Positions 40,741-50,513 of a DNA stretch of 64,000 nt are shown one piece after another. Position numbers and translations under genes: made by a program. The DNA lies in assembly GCA_027604185.1 (NCBI GenBank), contig JADGKB010000008.1:124001-188000 (forward strand), given 5' to 3'. The notes below the pieces were generated by a model. That model was not told the origin of the DNA. It was given only the letters and a program-made list of their open reading frames with translations, and did not search any database. Within the stretch, counting starts at the first letter, position 1. Every line of letters starts with the position of its first letter. The DNA is from Boothiomyces macroporosus (lineage: Eukaryota; Chytridiomycota; Chytridiomycetes; Rhizophydiales; Terramycetaceae).

Positions 40741-41814
40741 CTACTTTTGAGCTAAAGATTGCTGTAAAGCAGCCAGTGCAAAATTAGCCAGCGGTTCGTC
40801 GTCATCCGAATCATCGTCGCTTACTCTGCGCTTATCCTTCTTGACACTCTTTTGCCTGTTTACTTTACTTTTAGATCTAGATATTTCTTCTTTATCCATT
40901 CTACTTTTGCTTCTAGACAGTGAAACATCATCGTTTAGTGCACGTTTGCTCTTACTTCTAGATAGAGACTCGCCAGACTTTTGCGGTCTTGGTTTAGATG
41001 ATCGTGATCGGTATAAAGTAACATCAGCATCTTGTTTCTTTAGTGTAACATTGTGAGTTAGTAGTCCACCAGACCCAAATTCATCGATTGGAGCATCCTT
41101 GAGTCTGCTTACGGTCCCTTTCCTGTCTAGATCTACTTTATCCAACAAAGTCCCTTTGGTAAATTTAGCATCTGGAGTCATGTCAACTAGGGTTTTCTCG
41201 TATCTTGATGCCTTTCTATTCAAAGATGTGCTAGGATTTGAATCTGGTGTATCTGGTCTTTTGAGGGACATTGATTTCTTACGTGCCAGGTTAATAATAG
41301 GTTCATCTTCATCCGAAGATCGCTTCTTCACGGATTTTCGGCGCGCTACCTCGATATCTTCATTAGACTTTTTCTTGATTGATTTCTGGCGATTTAGAGA
41401 TATTTTATAATCCGGAGACAAGAATGCCGGACTCTCTGGACGCAGAGAATCTGCCGGTTTCGGAATATCAAGCACAGGCTCTTCAATATGAATAATTGAA
41501 CCCATGAAATTAGAAAAGTCGTTGTTTGAACCCAACGGCAAGCCAAAATCACTGCCCATAAGAGCTTGGGCAGAGAATTCTTCCCTGCCATCCATACTCT
41601 TCTTTAGAAGTGTGGTTTGATAGCTGTCATGCTGCGAATGAATCGACGGTGCTCTAACAGACGGCGTCCTAGATCTTGGTTTGGTTGCTTTTGGTCGCTG
41701 AACGATTGTCTCTTTTTCCAGTTTTTCCTCCACTTTCAAAGCTTCGGTTGAATTGCTGGTTTGCTTGTTCTTGCGTTTGTTGAATAGGGTAGAGAATATC
41801 CCACAGAACTTCAT
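40741..41814 (-). CDS. Basic, Ser/Lys-rich repeat protein of unknown function
   Basis: Single exon of 357 aa from the ATG at 41814 (MKFCGIFSTLFNKRKNKQ); a longer frame exists upstream but looks non-coding. The C-terminal two thirds repeat short basic-serine motifs: LNRQKSIKKKS, ARRKSVKKRSS, ARKKSMSLKR, LNRKASRYEK, SLSRSKSKRA, SLSRSKSRMD, ISRSKSKVNRQKSVKK. These resemble basophilic-kinase phosphosites or RS-like tracts. The very end is acidic then DEPLANFALAALQQSL, a possible amphipathic helix. No catalytic domain. Predicted disordered; location unknown. Confidence 0.6.
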   Translation of the reverse strand: MKFCGIFSTLFNKRKNKQTSNSTEALKVEEKLEKETIVQRPKATKPRSRTPSVRAPSIHSQHDSYQTTLLKKSMDGREEFSAQALMGSDFGLPLGSNNDFSNFMGSIIHIEEPVLDIPKPADSLRPESPAFLSPDYKISLNRQKSIKKKSNEDIEVARRKSVKKRSSDEDEPIINLARKKSMSLKRPDTPDSNPSTSLNRKASRYEKTLVDMTPDAKFTKGTLLDKVDLDRKGTVSRLKDAPIDEFGSGGLLTHNVTLKKQDADVTLYRSRSSKPRPQKSGESLSRSKSKRALNDDVSLSRSKSRMDKEEISRSKSKVNRQKSVKKDKRRVSDDDSDDDEPLANFALAALQQSLAQK

Positions 41815-42135
41815 TTCTGAAAAAAGAGGAAAAAATAAGGTTTTTAAAACATCAGTGTGACAAATTGAAACAAATTGGTGGCTTGTTTCTGGTTGCTTGT
41901 TTTGAGAGGTTGAGTTTTTTTCAAGGGAGTGCGTTTGATGACTCAAGTGAATCAGCTCGGGTGTCATCCGAAGCGACTCTAGTTTTCTGCTTGTTTCCAA
42001 TCCAATCGAATTTGCGTTATATATATCTATGCCTTATTTTCAAAGCCACTCAGGTATTAATGCCTTATTTTTTAAGGATAAAAAGTCCGGGACCTGATCG
42101 GATAGCAAAAGACGTTAAAATTAAAGGATTTAATG

Positions 42136-43513
42136 TTAAAATACCCAGATATCGTGGATCAGCTTTCGGATCTTGTGGTATGTCAGTCCCCGTAACCTTG
42201 CCGGATCGTTTGCCGATTTTGGAATCTGGACATTAGTAACAACACGTTCAACTCCACAGTCGAATATTACGGGAGAACATTCATCGCATGGCATCTTCGT
42301 GGATACTATTGTCGCGCCTTCCAGACTTTTACTCGGTCTCATTCTCCACAATAAACAGTTTTGTTCTGGATTAGCTGGTGTTACCTGCGTGGAGGATATA
42401 GTCGTACTTCATTGCATCTTGTCCAACAAAATCATCTGCTCCGGCCTGAGGATAGTCTAGTATTTCTCATTAGTCTAATTGTACCTGCTTTCTTTGGATA
42501 CCCATTCCAGCCTACAGAGCCGTAGGTATTGTCTGCATAAACTAGTAAAGATCTTGTTAATTCACGCTTACCCTACACCGACTTTTGGATCGTCAGTCCG
42601 TTTTGCTGCTATATGCGCAAGAACAATTGCATGCTGATAAATTTCTACATTCTCCAAAGGAATATCTTGGTTTATGTGCCTTGGTATTTTTTGATACTTG
42701 CGTTTCAAGTATGCTACCGCTTGAACAGTCTTGTCAAAATTGGCTGCTAAAGCGGGATACTGTTTATACAACTGAGGAATATTAGCTATAGATTCATCCA
42801 ATTCCCATAGCGGATCATCCGCGAACCCGCCAGCGACTGGAGATGTACAAGGAGATATAAAAGTATTCGTTTCTGACCAAGTAGGTATGAATCTGGTCAT
42901 TGCTATTGGATTATTGGACACCAAACGCTGAACAGACTGAAGATTTGAATCTTTCTTTTCTTGAATCCTGAAATTCAAACTCTCTTGGTCGATTTCAGAG
43001 TCTGGCGATTCGAATTGTTCTTGCATAAGACAATAATTATCCCAATCCATTTCCCATTCCTTTGCCGGAAAGTAGTATATTTTCCTTATACCTGCCTGTA
43101 CCATCATCTTGGTACACCTATATTAATAATTATTACATTGAGCAGGGAAAGCGTGATACAAATCTACGTTAAAGATATACTTACATGTCGCAGCCGATAG
43201 GATCCACTGGGCTTGAAAGAATCGCTTTTACAATAGAGTGACTTTCTCCGGTACATTGCAGAGAAAGAATTCTATCCCGCGAATCGACCAAGACACATCC
43301 TGTAGGTCGAACGCCATACAAAGTCTTTGCTTTAGGCTGAGGAAACAGCTCCATCCATAGTGCTACCAGCATGAACATGTCTCTAGATCTAACTCTTGTT
43401 GCATTGTTTGCTACGAGTAATTCGTCGCTCATTTGTAAACGTGCGGGAGAAAAGAATTTCGTGCGCTTTTCGTGCGCAGCGGAAGTAACCTGAAAATGTC
43501 CAGCTGATTTCAT
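42136..43513 (-). CDS. CDADC1: CDADC1-like double cytidine deaminase
   Basis: Protein with two cytidine/dCMP-deaminase domains in the order of animal CDADC1, 426 aa. Introns: 43184-43164 (21 nt), 43136-43118, 42571-42553, 42484-42466 and 42384-42366 (19 nt each). They enclose a 27-nt exon (43163-43137) that supplies FVSRFPCS and so completes the first PCxxC zinc motif. The first domain has SLQCTGESHSIVK where HAE is expected and is probably inactive. The second has AKRTDDPKVGVGS, YILHAEQNCLL and MPCDECSPVIF, a complete HAE...PCxxC site. Substrate is likely a deoxycytidine nucleotide or nucleic acid. The start is uncertain; ATG 43432 is an alternative. Confidence 0.82.
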
Positions 43514-43819
43514 TTACCAAGCGGCCAAGTCAAAGTGCAGATATTTGAGATTTATCAGCACCTAAAACGAATGGGTATTTCGCTTACGTATTCTTGAACA
43601 GATTCTACGTTCATTTTCAAGCATCCTTCGTAGTTTAATACTCCTGAATCATAACCAGTTTACTGAAAACTTAAGATTAGCAGCTGAATTTCAGGGTTTG
43701 TTTCCAGGTTGAACTGAAAATGTAGTTCAATTCGTTCCAATCGTCGATTAGCTTTGCACAGACCTGAGCTATCAGACACAAACGAAAAAACCAACTATTC
43801 AAAATCATTACGAAATAAT
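43514..43819. other. Intergenic region upstream of the deaminase gene
   Basis: About 300 bp between two minus-strand genes. A short ATG-started frame (from 43610, MNVESVQEYV) could be spliced toward the deaminase, but only with 26-28-nt introns, so I do not include it. Nothing else is visible. Confidence 0.4.
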
Positions 43820-44708
43820 TTATTTGTGCCTGGTTTCTCTCAAGTTTTCTTTAGTGGACCGACCATCAAACTTTTTAGTCTCAGTTTCTTCCATTCCCAG
43901 CCAAATACCTTCAATATCCATCTCCAATCGGGCTTTTTCAGTAAAGCAATGAACCATATATCTTCCTAAATCCAACATTTTCCAGTCATCAGAATCTGCC
44001 CCATCTATCGACAAATTTGGAGGTAGAAAGTGAGCATATTCGTACCGATGCTTTGCCTACATTAATATAAAGTACCAATCGTCGAATAGAATCGGCAAGC
44101 GAATGTATTTGCTTTGTAGATATGCCTTGACAAATAATAATTGCATCCATATGGTCGCATTTCAAACTAGTATCAATTACAGTAATATTAAATCCCTTTT
44201 CTTTACGCAAAGTGTGAACGATTTCTTCTACAGTTATCGGCTTGCTAGTATCAAACTCCTTTTCTTGTTCCAAACCCATACTTCTCTTTGCAGCCCGCTT
44301 TATTCCTTGCTTCCACCTTGGCTCTGCGTTCACTACAGTGTCTTTAAACCAGTCGATATCTTCTGGAACTGTGCTTGACGGAGTAAATTCATGTCTGGCA
44401 TCATACAAATGGTCCACCGACTGTTTTTCAATAGTCTTCTTTGGTTCCTGTTCCTTGATATTCTCCAAATGCTCCGGCTCTATTTTCTCCATCTTGTATT
44501 TCTTTATTTCACCTACTGGTTGAATTGGTTCATCAGGCCCGGTAAACTCTTTGATTTTTGGCTCTGCATTCAATTTCTCTGGCTTTGTTTCCGTAACAAA
44601 CCAATTATCCAGCAGCTGATCGGTAATCTTTTCCAGTTCCGCACTTGGATTTTCTCTCCTTCTTCTAGCGAATCGGACTGCTGTCGTTGAAAATAGTCTC
44701 CTCAACAT
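43820..44708 (-). CDS. Mitochondrial ribosome silencing factor (RsfS/MALSU1/Atp25 N-domain)
   Basis: 289 aa in two exons (19-nt intron 44075-44057). It starts at the second ATG, MLRRLFSTTAVRFARRRR, a classic mitochondrial presequence. A long charged linker with WFKDTVVNAEPRWKQGIKRA precedes the RsfS domain: ITVEEIVHTLRKEKGFNITV, IDTSLKCDHMDAIIICQG, STKQIHSLADSIRRLAKH, then DGADSDDWKMLDLGRYMVHC and FTEKARLEMDIEGIW. RsfS binds uL14 of the large subunit and blocks subunit joining during assembly. The long N-terminal region resembles yeast Atp25, though no separate C-terminal M-domain is present. Confidence 0.85.
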
Positions 44709-44776
44709 TAAAAAATTAAAAAAAAAGTTATTTTCTATGCCTTTTTTATTTACAAGAATAAAAACAAAATCCAGAT

Positions 44777-44953
44777 TCAAATGACCAGTAGTAACTCGGC
44801 TCCTTCTCCAAACTTCTTTTGCTTGGACATTTTCACTTTCTTGGAGTGCTTGTCACTGACATTCCTTGTGACTAACTCTTTCTTTGGTTTCTGTAACATG
44901 AAAGCTGATAATCCGACTGTTCCGACTGCAGCAACTACTCTTCCAATAGACAT
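44777..44953 (-). CDS. Small N-terminally hydrophobic basic protein
   Basis: 58-aa single-exon frame beginning MSIGRVVAAVGTVGLSAFML, a short hydrophobic stretch, followed by a very basic tail (KPKKELVTRN, KHSKKVKMSKQKK). A TATA box (CTATAAAAAG on the minus strand, near 44991) lies about 37 nt before the ATG. It starts 69 bp upstream of RsfS in the same direction. Possibly a single-pass mitochondrial or ER membrane protein. Protein-like composition, promoter and placement support it; there is no known homology. Confidence 0.45.
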   Translation of the reverse strand: MSIGRVVAAVGTVGLSAFMLQKPKKELVTRNVSDKHSKKVKMSKQKKFGEGAELLLVI

Positions 44954-45446
44954 GAGATGATTTTTAAATTACATTTCGCTTGCTTTTTATAGGTGTGGGG
45001 CGAGCATAATCACCAGATCACCTCCTCACCCCCCTGCGCAATCAAAGTCATGTGATTTTGTACATTGACATTTTTTATGCATTGGGTGAAACAAAGTGTT
45101 GGAATCTTCTAGATAAATACGTTATTCAAGAGTTTTAGCGCTAGAAATATATAGTACGTGCGGTGAATAGCTTATCTGCAAAACATGAGAAATCCATCTC
45201 TTGGATTGCAGAAGATATCCAAAAGTAAACTTTCAGCCACGCATACTCTTTATGGAAGGACAAGTACAAGAACCCAATGAGGCTCTCAATCACGGAGAGA
45301 GTTGCATAAAATAAAGAATAATCACGCACAACTCCTTGTCTGAAAAGGCTTACTTTGGCTCCCAATTCGAAAGCATCATTACACACAACAGGGGTACAAT
45401 TGAGAGAATTGCCACGCTTTTTTATTCACGGATTGAAAAAAATGAA
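44954..45446. other. Intergenic region between HAS1 and the small protein gene
   Basis: About 490 bp. Near 44985-44993 is the TATA element for the gene at 44953. An 81-codon minus-strand frame (45386-45141) lacks an ATG and intron signals, so it is not accepted as a gene. Nothing else seen. Confidence 0.5.
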
Positions 45447-47168
45447 TCATCCACTCCACTGCACGTTATCTTTATCCTTCTTCACATTATAATAATCCTT
45501 GCCCTTCTTGCCGTGCGCACTGCCAGTGCCCAACTTTTTTCTGTCTGTTTTACCACTGGCACCAATCACAAGATTTACTTGTGGTGGGACTGTGAAACCA
45601 TATGCTAGCCCTACTTTTTGCAAATCAAGCGCATTAATATCAAAAATCTGCTTGAGAGAGTGAGATGCGTAGGCTTGGAGATAGGACCTGTAGCCTTCCT
45701 TGGCAGAACGATTCAGGTAGTAATTCTTTTCCATCAACCTTTCCAATTGTTTCTGGACGTTTGCAATCTTGCTAGGAGGGAATTGATATTCATTGAGTGG
45801 CACTTTAGCTTGTTTCAAGAAACGCAAGAACCCTAGTTCTGAAGGAAGCAAGAATAACAAGGCTTTTCCTCTCCCTCCGGCTCTCGCGGTACGACCTACT
45901 CTATGAATATACTCTCTTGGATCATCTGGAGGGTCAAACTGAATAATCCAATCGACAGCAGGAATATCCAGTCCACGAGCAGCGACATCAGTACAAATCA
46001 AAATACCACTTTCTGCATTAACAAATTCAAAGAAAGTGTTTGTACGTTTTTGTTGTTTCTGTTTACCCTAATATTAAAAGTTGAATACATGCAAATCAAG
46101 CACTGGAATATCAATATAGTTGAGCAACTCCCCGTGGAACTTTACTGCATTGCAAGAAGACATGAAAACAATTACTTTCTTTTTGAGATTCTTTTTCAAA
46201 AAGGTAAAGAGCAACAAGAACCGTTGTTCCGACGGACAGACAACATAGCCCTATCATTAATACAATTTACTTGCTCAAGACCATCCGCAGTTGCCATATC
46301 CTTGTGCTCGTCGACATTGATATATAAAGGACCCTTCTTTAAAGAAACACGGGCTAAATCTTCTACTTTTGTGGTTTGAGTGGCAGAAAACAGCATGGTT
46401 TGGCGTTCTGAATGAGAATGCTATTACCTTGAGGGACTAATTTCATGATCTGGTGCATTTCCTCCTCGAATCCAACTTCTAAAATACGATCCGCTTCATC
46501 GATGATCAACATTTTCAAATTCTTTGTAACAAAGCCCTTTGTGTTTTGCAAATGATCCAATAAACGACCTGGAGTAGCAACCAACAAGTTTACTCCCTTG
46601 TTTAGCTTGTCAGCTTCTGCTTTTCTGTTGGCACCGCCCATAATGATACCAAAGGTTTGAGAGTGGTGTTCCAATAATTCTTTAGCTACACCAAATATTT
46701 GAAGGGCCAGTTCTCTTGTTGGTGAAATAATTAACACGCCAGTGCCTAATATTAACAGCAAATACCGTTTCTAGGTTTGAATGATAATTTATGAAGCATT
46801 TCTACAGCAGGCAGCAAGAAGGCAAGAGTTTTTCCGGAACCAGTCTTTGCAGCACCCAAGATATCCCTACCAGTCATTGCAGCAGGGATGGAGCGAGCTT
46901 GTACCTGAGTCATTTGCTTGAATCCAAGGGAATCAATTGCTTTTTTGGTTTGCTCTGACAAATTCAAAGACTCGAAACTTGTATCCGCCTCTGAATTGAA
47001 CGCTTCAGGAACAATTGGTTCCATTTTGCTCTTCTTCTTTGGAGGTTCCTTTTCCTCTACCCGCTCTACCTCCTCATCATTATGCTCCACAACTTCAGTT
47101 TCGTCTAAATTGATATCTTGCTCTTCGACTTTATTCTTTTCTTCCTTTGACTTTCTCTTTCTCCCCAT
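45447..47168 (-). CDS. HAS1: DEAD-box RNA helicase HAS1/DDX18
   Basis: Nucleolar ATP-dependent helicase for 40S and 60S ribosome assembly. Five exons (introns 46765-46746, 46427-46408, 46270-46251 of 20 nt, and 46088-46068 of 21 nt) give 546 aa. The N-terminus is Lys/Glu-rich ([18 protein letters not shown]). All core motifs are visible: Q motif [23 protein letters not shown] (I), PTRELALQI (Ia), TPGRLLDHL (Ib), IIDEADRIL (II), LFSATQT (III), VFMSSCNAV (IV), [11 protein letters not shown] (V), [11 protein letters not shown] (VI). The C-terminal [18 protein letters not shown] and [11 protein letters not shown] identify the HAS1/DDX18 subfamily. Confidence 0.95.
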
Positions 47169-47229
47169 TTTAAAATATTCGAAAAAAAAAGAAAAAAAGA
47201 GCCCTGACCAAATAGACTTGCCAGATTTA

Positions 47230-47653
47230 TTACAATAGAGTTTCTTGATGGACCGACTCCATCGCAATTTCCTTTAGCTTGGAGTCAATGTTACCAGCCA
47301 ACAGGAAGTTCTTTCGATTCTCATCCGTCATAATCTCATCACCATAGATGGATTTCACCCTATCAATCCGGAGCTTCCTCCTTTCAAGTATCGCAGTTTC
47401 ATCCATCTTTTCCCTTTGATACTCTTTCAGCTGCTTTATATTTATGGAAGATTCCTGAAGAACTAGTTCTGCCAGTGAAACATCCCACGAATTCGCAATG
47501 CTAGGTTAAACCAGGCTACCTCTGAAGCCGCTCAATTGAAGAAACCTCCCGCTCTTGACTTGCGGTATCGCTAAAAGAGTCCTTCCTGTGCAACGGCCTC
47601 GCACAGTACAAGGCGAGTTTCAGTTTTTGTCTACTGCTAAACTTTTCAGACAT
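47230..47653 (-). CDS. Unknown 134-aa charged helical protein
   Basis: Two exons (47653-47520 and 47500-47230) around a 19-nt intron (47519-47501) give exactly 135 codons including TAA. The protein starts [20 protein letters not shown] and is charged and largely helical ([53 protein letters not shown]). It lies 62 bp upstream of HAS1 and 24 bp downstream of the 7TM gene, all on the minus strand, so it fills an otherwise empty interval. No family recognised; the central [17 protein letters not shown] could be a conserved core. Confidence 0.65.
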
Positions 47654-47676
47654 TTTTATTTTTTATTGCAACTGTT

Positions 47677-49179
47677 TCATCCGTCCTTCTTTTTGGAAGA
47701 GGCACCTTTCAGCGATGACAATGAACCGAATTTGGTCAAGGTTGATTTTGATTTCAGTGGATTTTGGACATCAGCAGGCAGCAAATCTTCGAAAGGATTC
47801 TGTCTATCATCTGGTAAATTCAAAGAACCGTGTGACCCAGATTTTTTGAGGCCGCTTTCACTCTCTCGAAGTTTGTTTGCTCTGCCAAGTTTTGGAGACG
47901 AAAAAATATCCGATTGTGCTAGATTTGATCTTGAAACTCTTGGGGAATTGGAGTAACTGTCCGCCTGTTTTTCTTTCTGCAAGGCTGGATCAGATTTCAA
48001 TTGATCCAGTTTTGATTCTTTTTCTTTTCCGTACTCAAAGCCCGTCATTCTGGGTCTAGGTGTTTCGTTGCTTACTGAGGGTCGAAGAGAATCTATCGTG
48101 TATTCAGCAGCAAATTGTTTATGTGGGTCTTTTGGGGAACTGTAGGAATTAGTAGAGTACCTAGGCGATTCGTTCTTTCTTTCATCCCTGACCATTATCA
48201 GCGTATCCCTTTTCGACTTTTCATAGATTGACACAGGATCGTTACTGTTTGACCCAGCCGAAGCGGTCGAGTTTGTTTCTCGTTTCTTTGGATAGTTCAA
48301 GTTATTTTTCCTGATTTCAGAAGAGTACTCGTCCTTGTATACCGTTTTGTCAAAAGACTCTTTCTCTGCTTTGAACTTTGCTTGAAAAGTGTCAGTCAAA
48401 TGGTTCATCATATGATAGGCTAGTTTTAGTTTCAATGAATAGCAAAGTGCTTTTACCATGATTTGATAGTCCAGCATTTGCGCGTATTCCACTCCGACCA
48501 TAATCAAATCCAAAGCGATAATAAAGACGTTGACTTTGAAGGTTTGATGGGTCAGTTCTTTGGCAACACTCTTTTCAATTTTAAATGGGTTCTTGCTCAC
48601 ATAGAGTAGGTAGATTGTGCAAAGAATGGTTTCTTGAATAAAGAACACTGTCACTTGGAATCCTTCAAAAGCTCCGTACGCTTGTATCCATACTCTGCTC
48701 CCAATCATGTTAGCTCCCCATATCAGTACAGTAGTAGGTAACTGCAGAAATACATAAGTAACAGTGATCAGCTTTAAACAAATGCTAATCAGAGTTGTGT
48801 CAACACAGAACAAATGCAATCTCGAATACATCGTCATTGAAAAGCCAGTAACCATGCAGTGCCATCCAATTGTTATCACGAGCAGTGACGGGGCCATATT
48901 TGCAAACGCTCCAAAGTACAGCATCAGGTATCCAAACACAAAGGCAACGGTTCCTACAGTTGAAGCAACGAGTGATTTAAAATATACCGATCTGTAAGAC
49001 TTGAATCTATAGAAAATCATTGCTAATAGTTCTCCACAGTTGAATATTGTGATTGCTCCTACAACTATCTGAAACACACCAACTGGTTCAATGCTAGTCA
49101 TTAGTAAAGAAACTCCATTTAATTTGCTTTTAAGTATAGGTGCCGGGGTCCAATGTATCAACCAATTCCAAAAATCCAT
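47677..49179 (-). CDS. Seven-transmembrane protein with long phosphorylatable tail
   Basis: Single exon, 500 aa. The N-terminal ~280 residues contain about seven hydrophobic segments (for example GVFQIVVGAITIFNCGELLA, STVGTVAFVFGYLMLYFGAF, SLLVITIGWHCMVTGFSMTM, NVFIIALDLIMVGVEYA), as in fungal GPCR-like integral membrane proteins. The C-terminal ~220 residues are cytosol-like, Ser/Lys/Asn-rich and probably disordered. The final part has short SSPKLGRANKLRESESGL and SLNLPDDRQNPFEDLLP segments; NPFEDLL resembles an endocytic NPF motif. Ligand unknown. Whether it is a true receptor is inference, but a G-alpha gene lies in the same window. Confidence 0.7.
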   Translation of the reverse strand: MDFWNWLIHWTPAPILKSKLNGVSLLMTSIEPVGVFQIVVGAITIFNCGELLAMIFYRFKSYRSVYFKSLVASTVGTVAFVFGYLMLYFGAFANMAPSLLVITIGWHCMVTGFSMTMYSRLHLFCVDTTLISICLKLITVTYVFLQLPTTVLIWGANMIGSRVWIQAYGAFEGFQVTVFFIQETILCTIYLLYVSKNPFKIEKSVAKELTHQTFKVNVFIIALDLIMVGVEYAQMLDYQIMVKALCYSLKLKLAYHMMNHLTDTFQAKFKAEKESFDKTVYKDEYSSEIRKNNLNYPKKRETNSTASAGSNSNDPVSIYEKSKRDTLIMVRDERKNESPRYSTNSYSSPKDPHKQFAAEYTIDSLRPSVSNETPRPRMTGFEYGKEKESKLDQLKSDPALQKEKQADSYSNSPRVSRSNLAQSDIFSSPKLGRANKLRESESGLKKSGSHGSLNLPDDRQNPFEDLLPADVQNPLKSKSTLTKFGSLSSLKGASSKKKDG

Positions 49180-49225
49180 GGATATATATCCACGCGAAAA
49201 AACACTGTAATGGAGGCTTTATTAC

Positions 49226-50389
49226 TCACAATCTTAAATTGGCAACTCCTGCGGATAACAAATCCCAAATTACCAATTGACCATCAACTCCAGTGGTTGA
49301 AAATTGAGTTACGCGGTCGCCAGATCCAGAGTATGGTCTGACACATGTAATGGTGTTTTGATGGATAGTGTTCAATTCAACGTCTGCATTGGTAGCTTGT
49401 GCCCTAGAGTCCATTTGCTTGAACTTGTTGAAGGCACTGTTGGAAGATTCTTGTTTTTTCTTTCCAGAATCAATTTTGGCAGCCAATTCCCAAGAAGTTC
49501 CCTTGTTCATTACAACGTAAGGTGCGCAATCGTGACCAGCAACAACAATTGTATACTCTGAGGCCCAGAAGAGTGAAACAAATGGAAGATTGGCAGTTTG
49601 GATGACCTGAAGTGGTTGATTAGGTCCATTAGCAATAGTAATGGTTGCATCATGTGCAACATAAGCAATTGCGTTTCCAGATGGTGAGAATGACACTCCA
49701 TGTACCCAGCCTAAAGTTAAAGCAATTTACCTCCAGCTCCAAATTCTCCACAAACAGTACCAAAAGGCAACTTTTCTCCCCAAACGGCATTAGAAGCCTT
49801 GGCATCAATACCCTTAATCCAGGCTGAAAATACTCTGGCTTTCATATCTGATGACCCTGCAGCCAAGAGAATATTTTCCGGATGCCAATCAACGCTTAAA
49901 ACGGTAGATCTGATAGGCTTCTTTAGATGCTTTGAAACCCACCAATTGTGCTCTTCTTCAAAGTAACACACTACATTAAACACTAGTTACCTGAAATTAA
50001 ACGGGCTCCAGATGCAACAGCAAATTTGTCTTCTCTTGGTGACCATCTTACATGTGTAGCGGCTCGATTGATACGTAGCAATACCAATGTTGGATTCCAG
50101 GTTTGAGCAGCTGCATCCCAAGTCCATACATACGCATTTCTGTCTTGAGAACAGGTAACAATACGATCTTTGTTAGTGAGCAAGTACTAGAGTTTGGCGC
50201 CCAGTCAACACAAGTAACAAGTTTATCATGATCAGTCAACGTTTGGGAGAGTTGCCAAGAAGCGCCTTGCTTCTTGTAAATGGTAACTTCGTTGCTGTTT
50301 GGCGATAGGACAAGCTCGGTGCGGTTTTTGTTGAATGAGTGGGATGTAATCGGAGTTCCGATGAGTAATTGATGGTTTTCGATTGACAT
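49226..50389 (-). CDS. ARPC1: Arp2/3 complex subunit ARPC1 (p41)
   Basis: WD40 subunit of the actin-nucleating Arp2/3 complex. Four exons (introns 50187-50168, 49990-49971, 49730-49711; all 20 nt) give 367 aa, the normal length. WD landmarks in order: [126 protein letters not shown], and a C-terminal [12 protein letters not shown]. The insertion between the last two blades ([20 protein letters not shown]) is the ARPC1-specific arm. Confidence 0.96.
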
Positions 50390-50513
50390 TATTCAGAGGA
50401 CTCTGTGCAGTCAACAACTTAAGATTTTCCAATCTTGAAATTTGGCTTTGGGTATGCGTGGCTTAGCAAAACAGAACGCAAAGCCAGAAAATGTCAATAT
50501 GCGATTGTATATA

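Noticed and set aside
43514..43640. Extra 5' exons for the deaminase gene (MNVESVQEYV...)
   Set aside because: Requires 26- and 28-nt introns without the usual branch motif and lacks homology to the CDADC1 N-terminus.
45141..45386. 81-codon hydrophobic minus-strand ORF downstream of HAS1
   Set aside because: No ATG in frame (starts at GTG), no upstream exon with a valid intron, and no recognisable domain.
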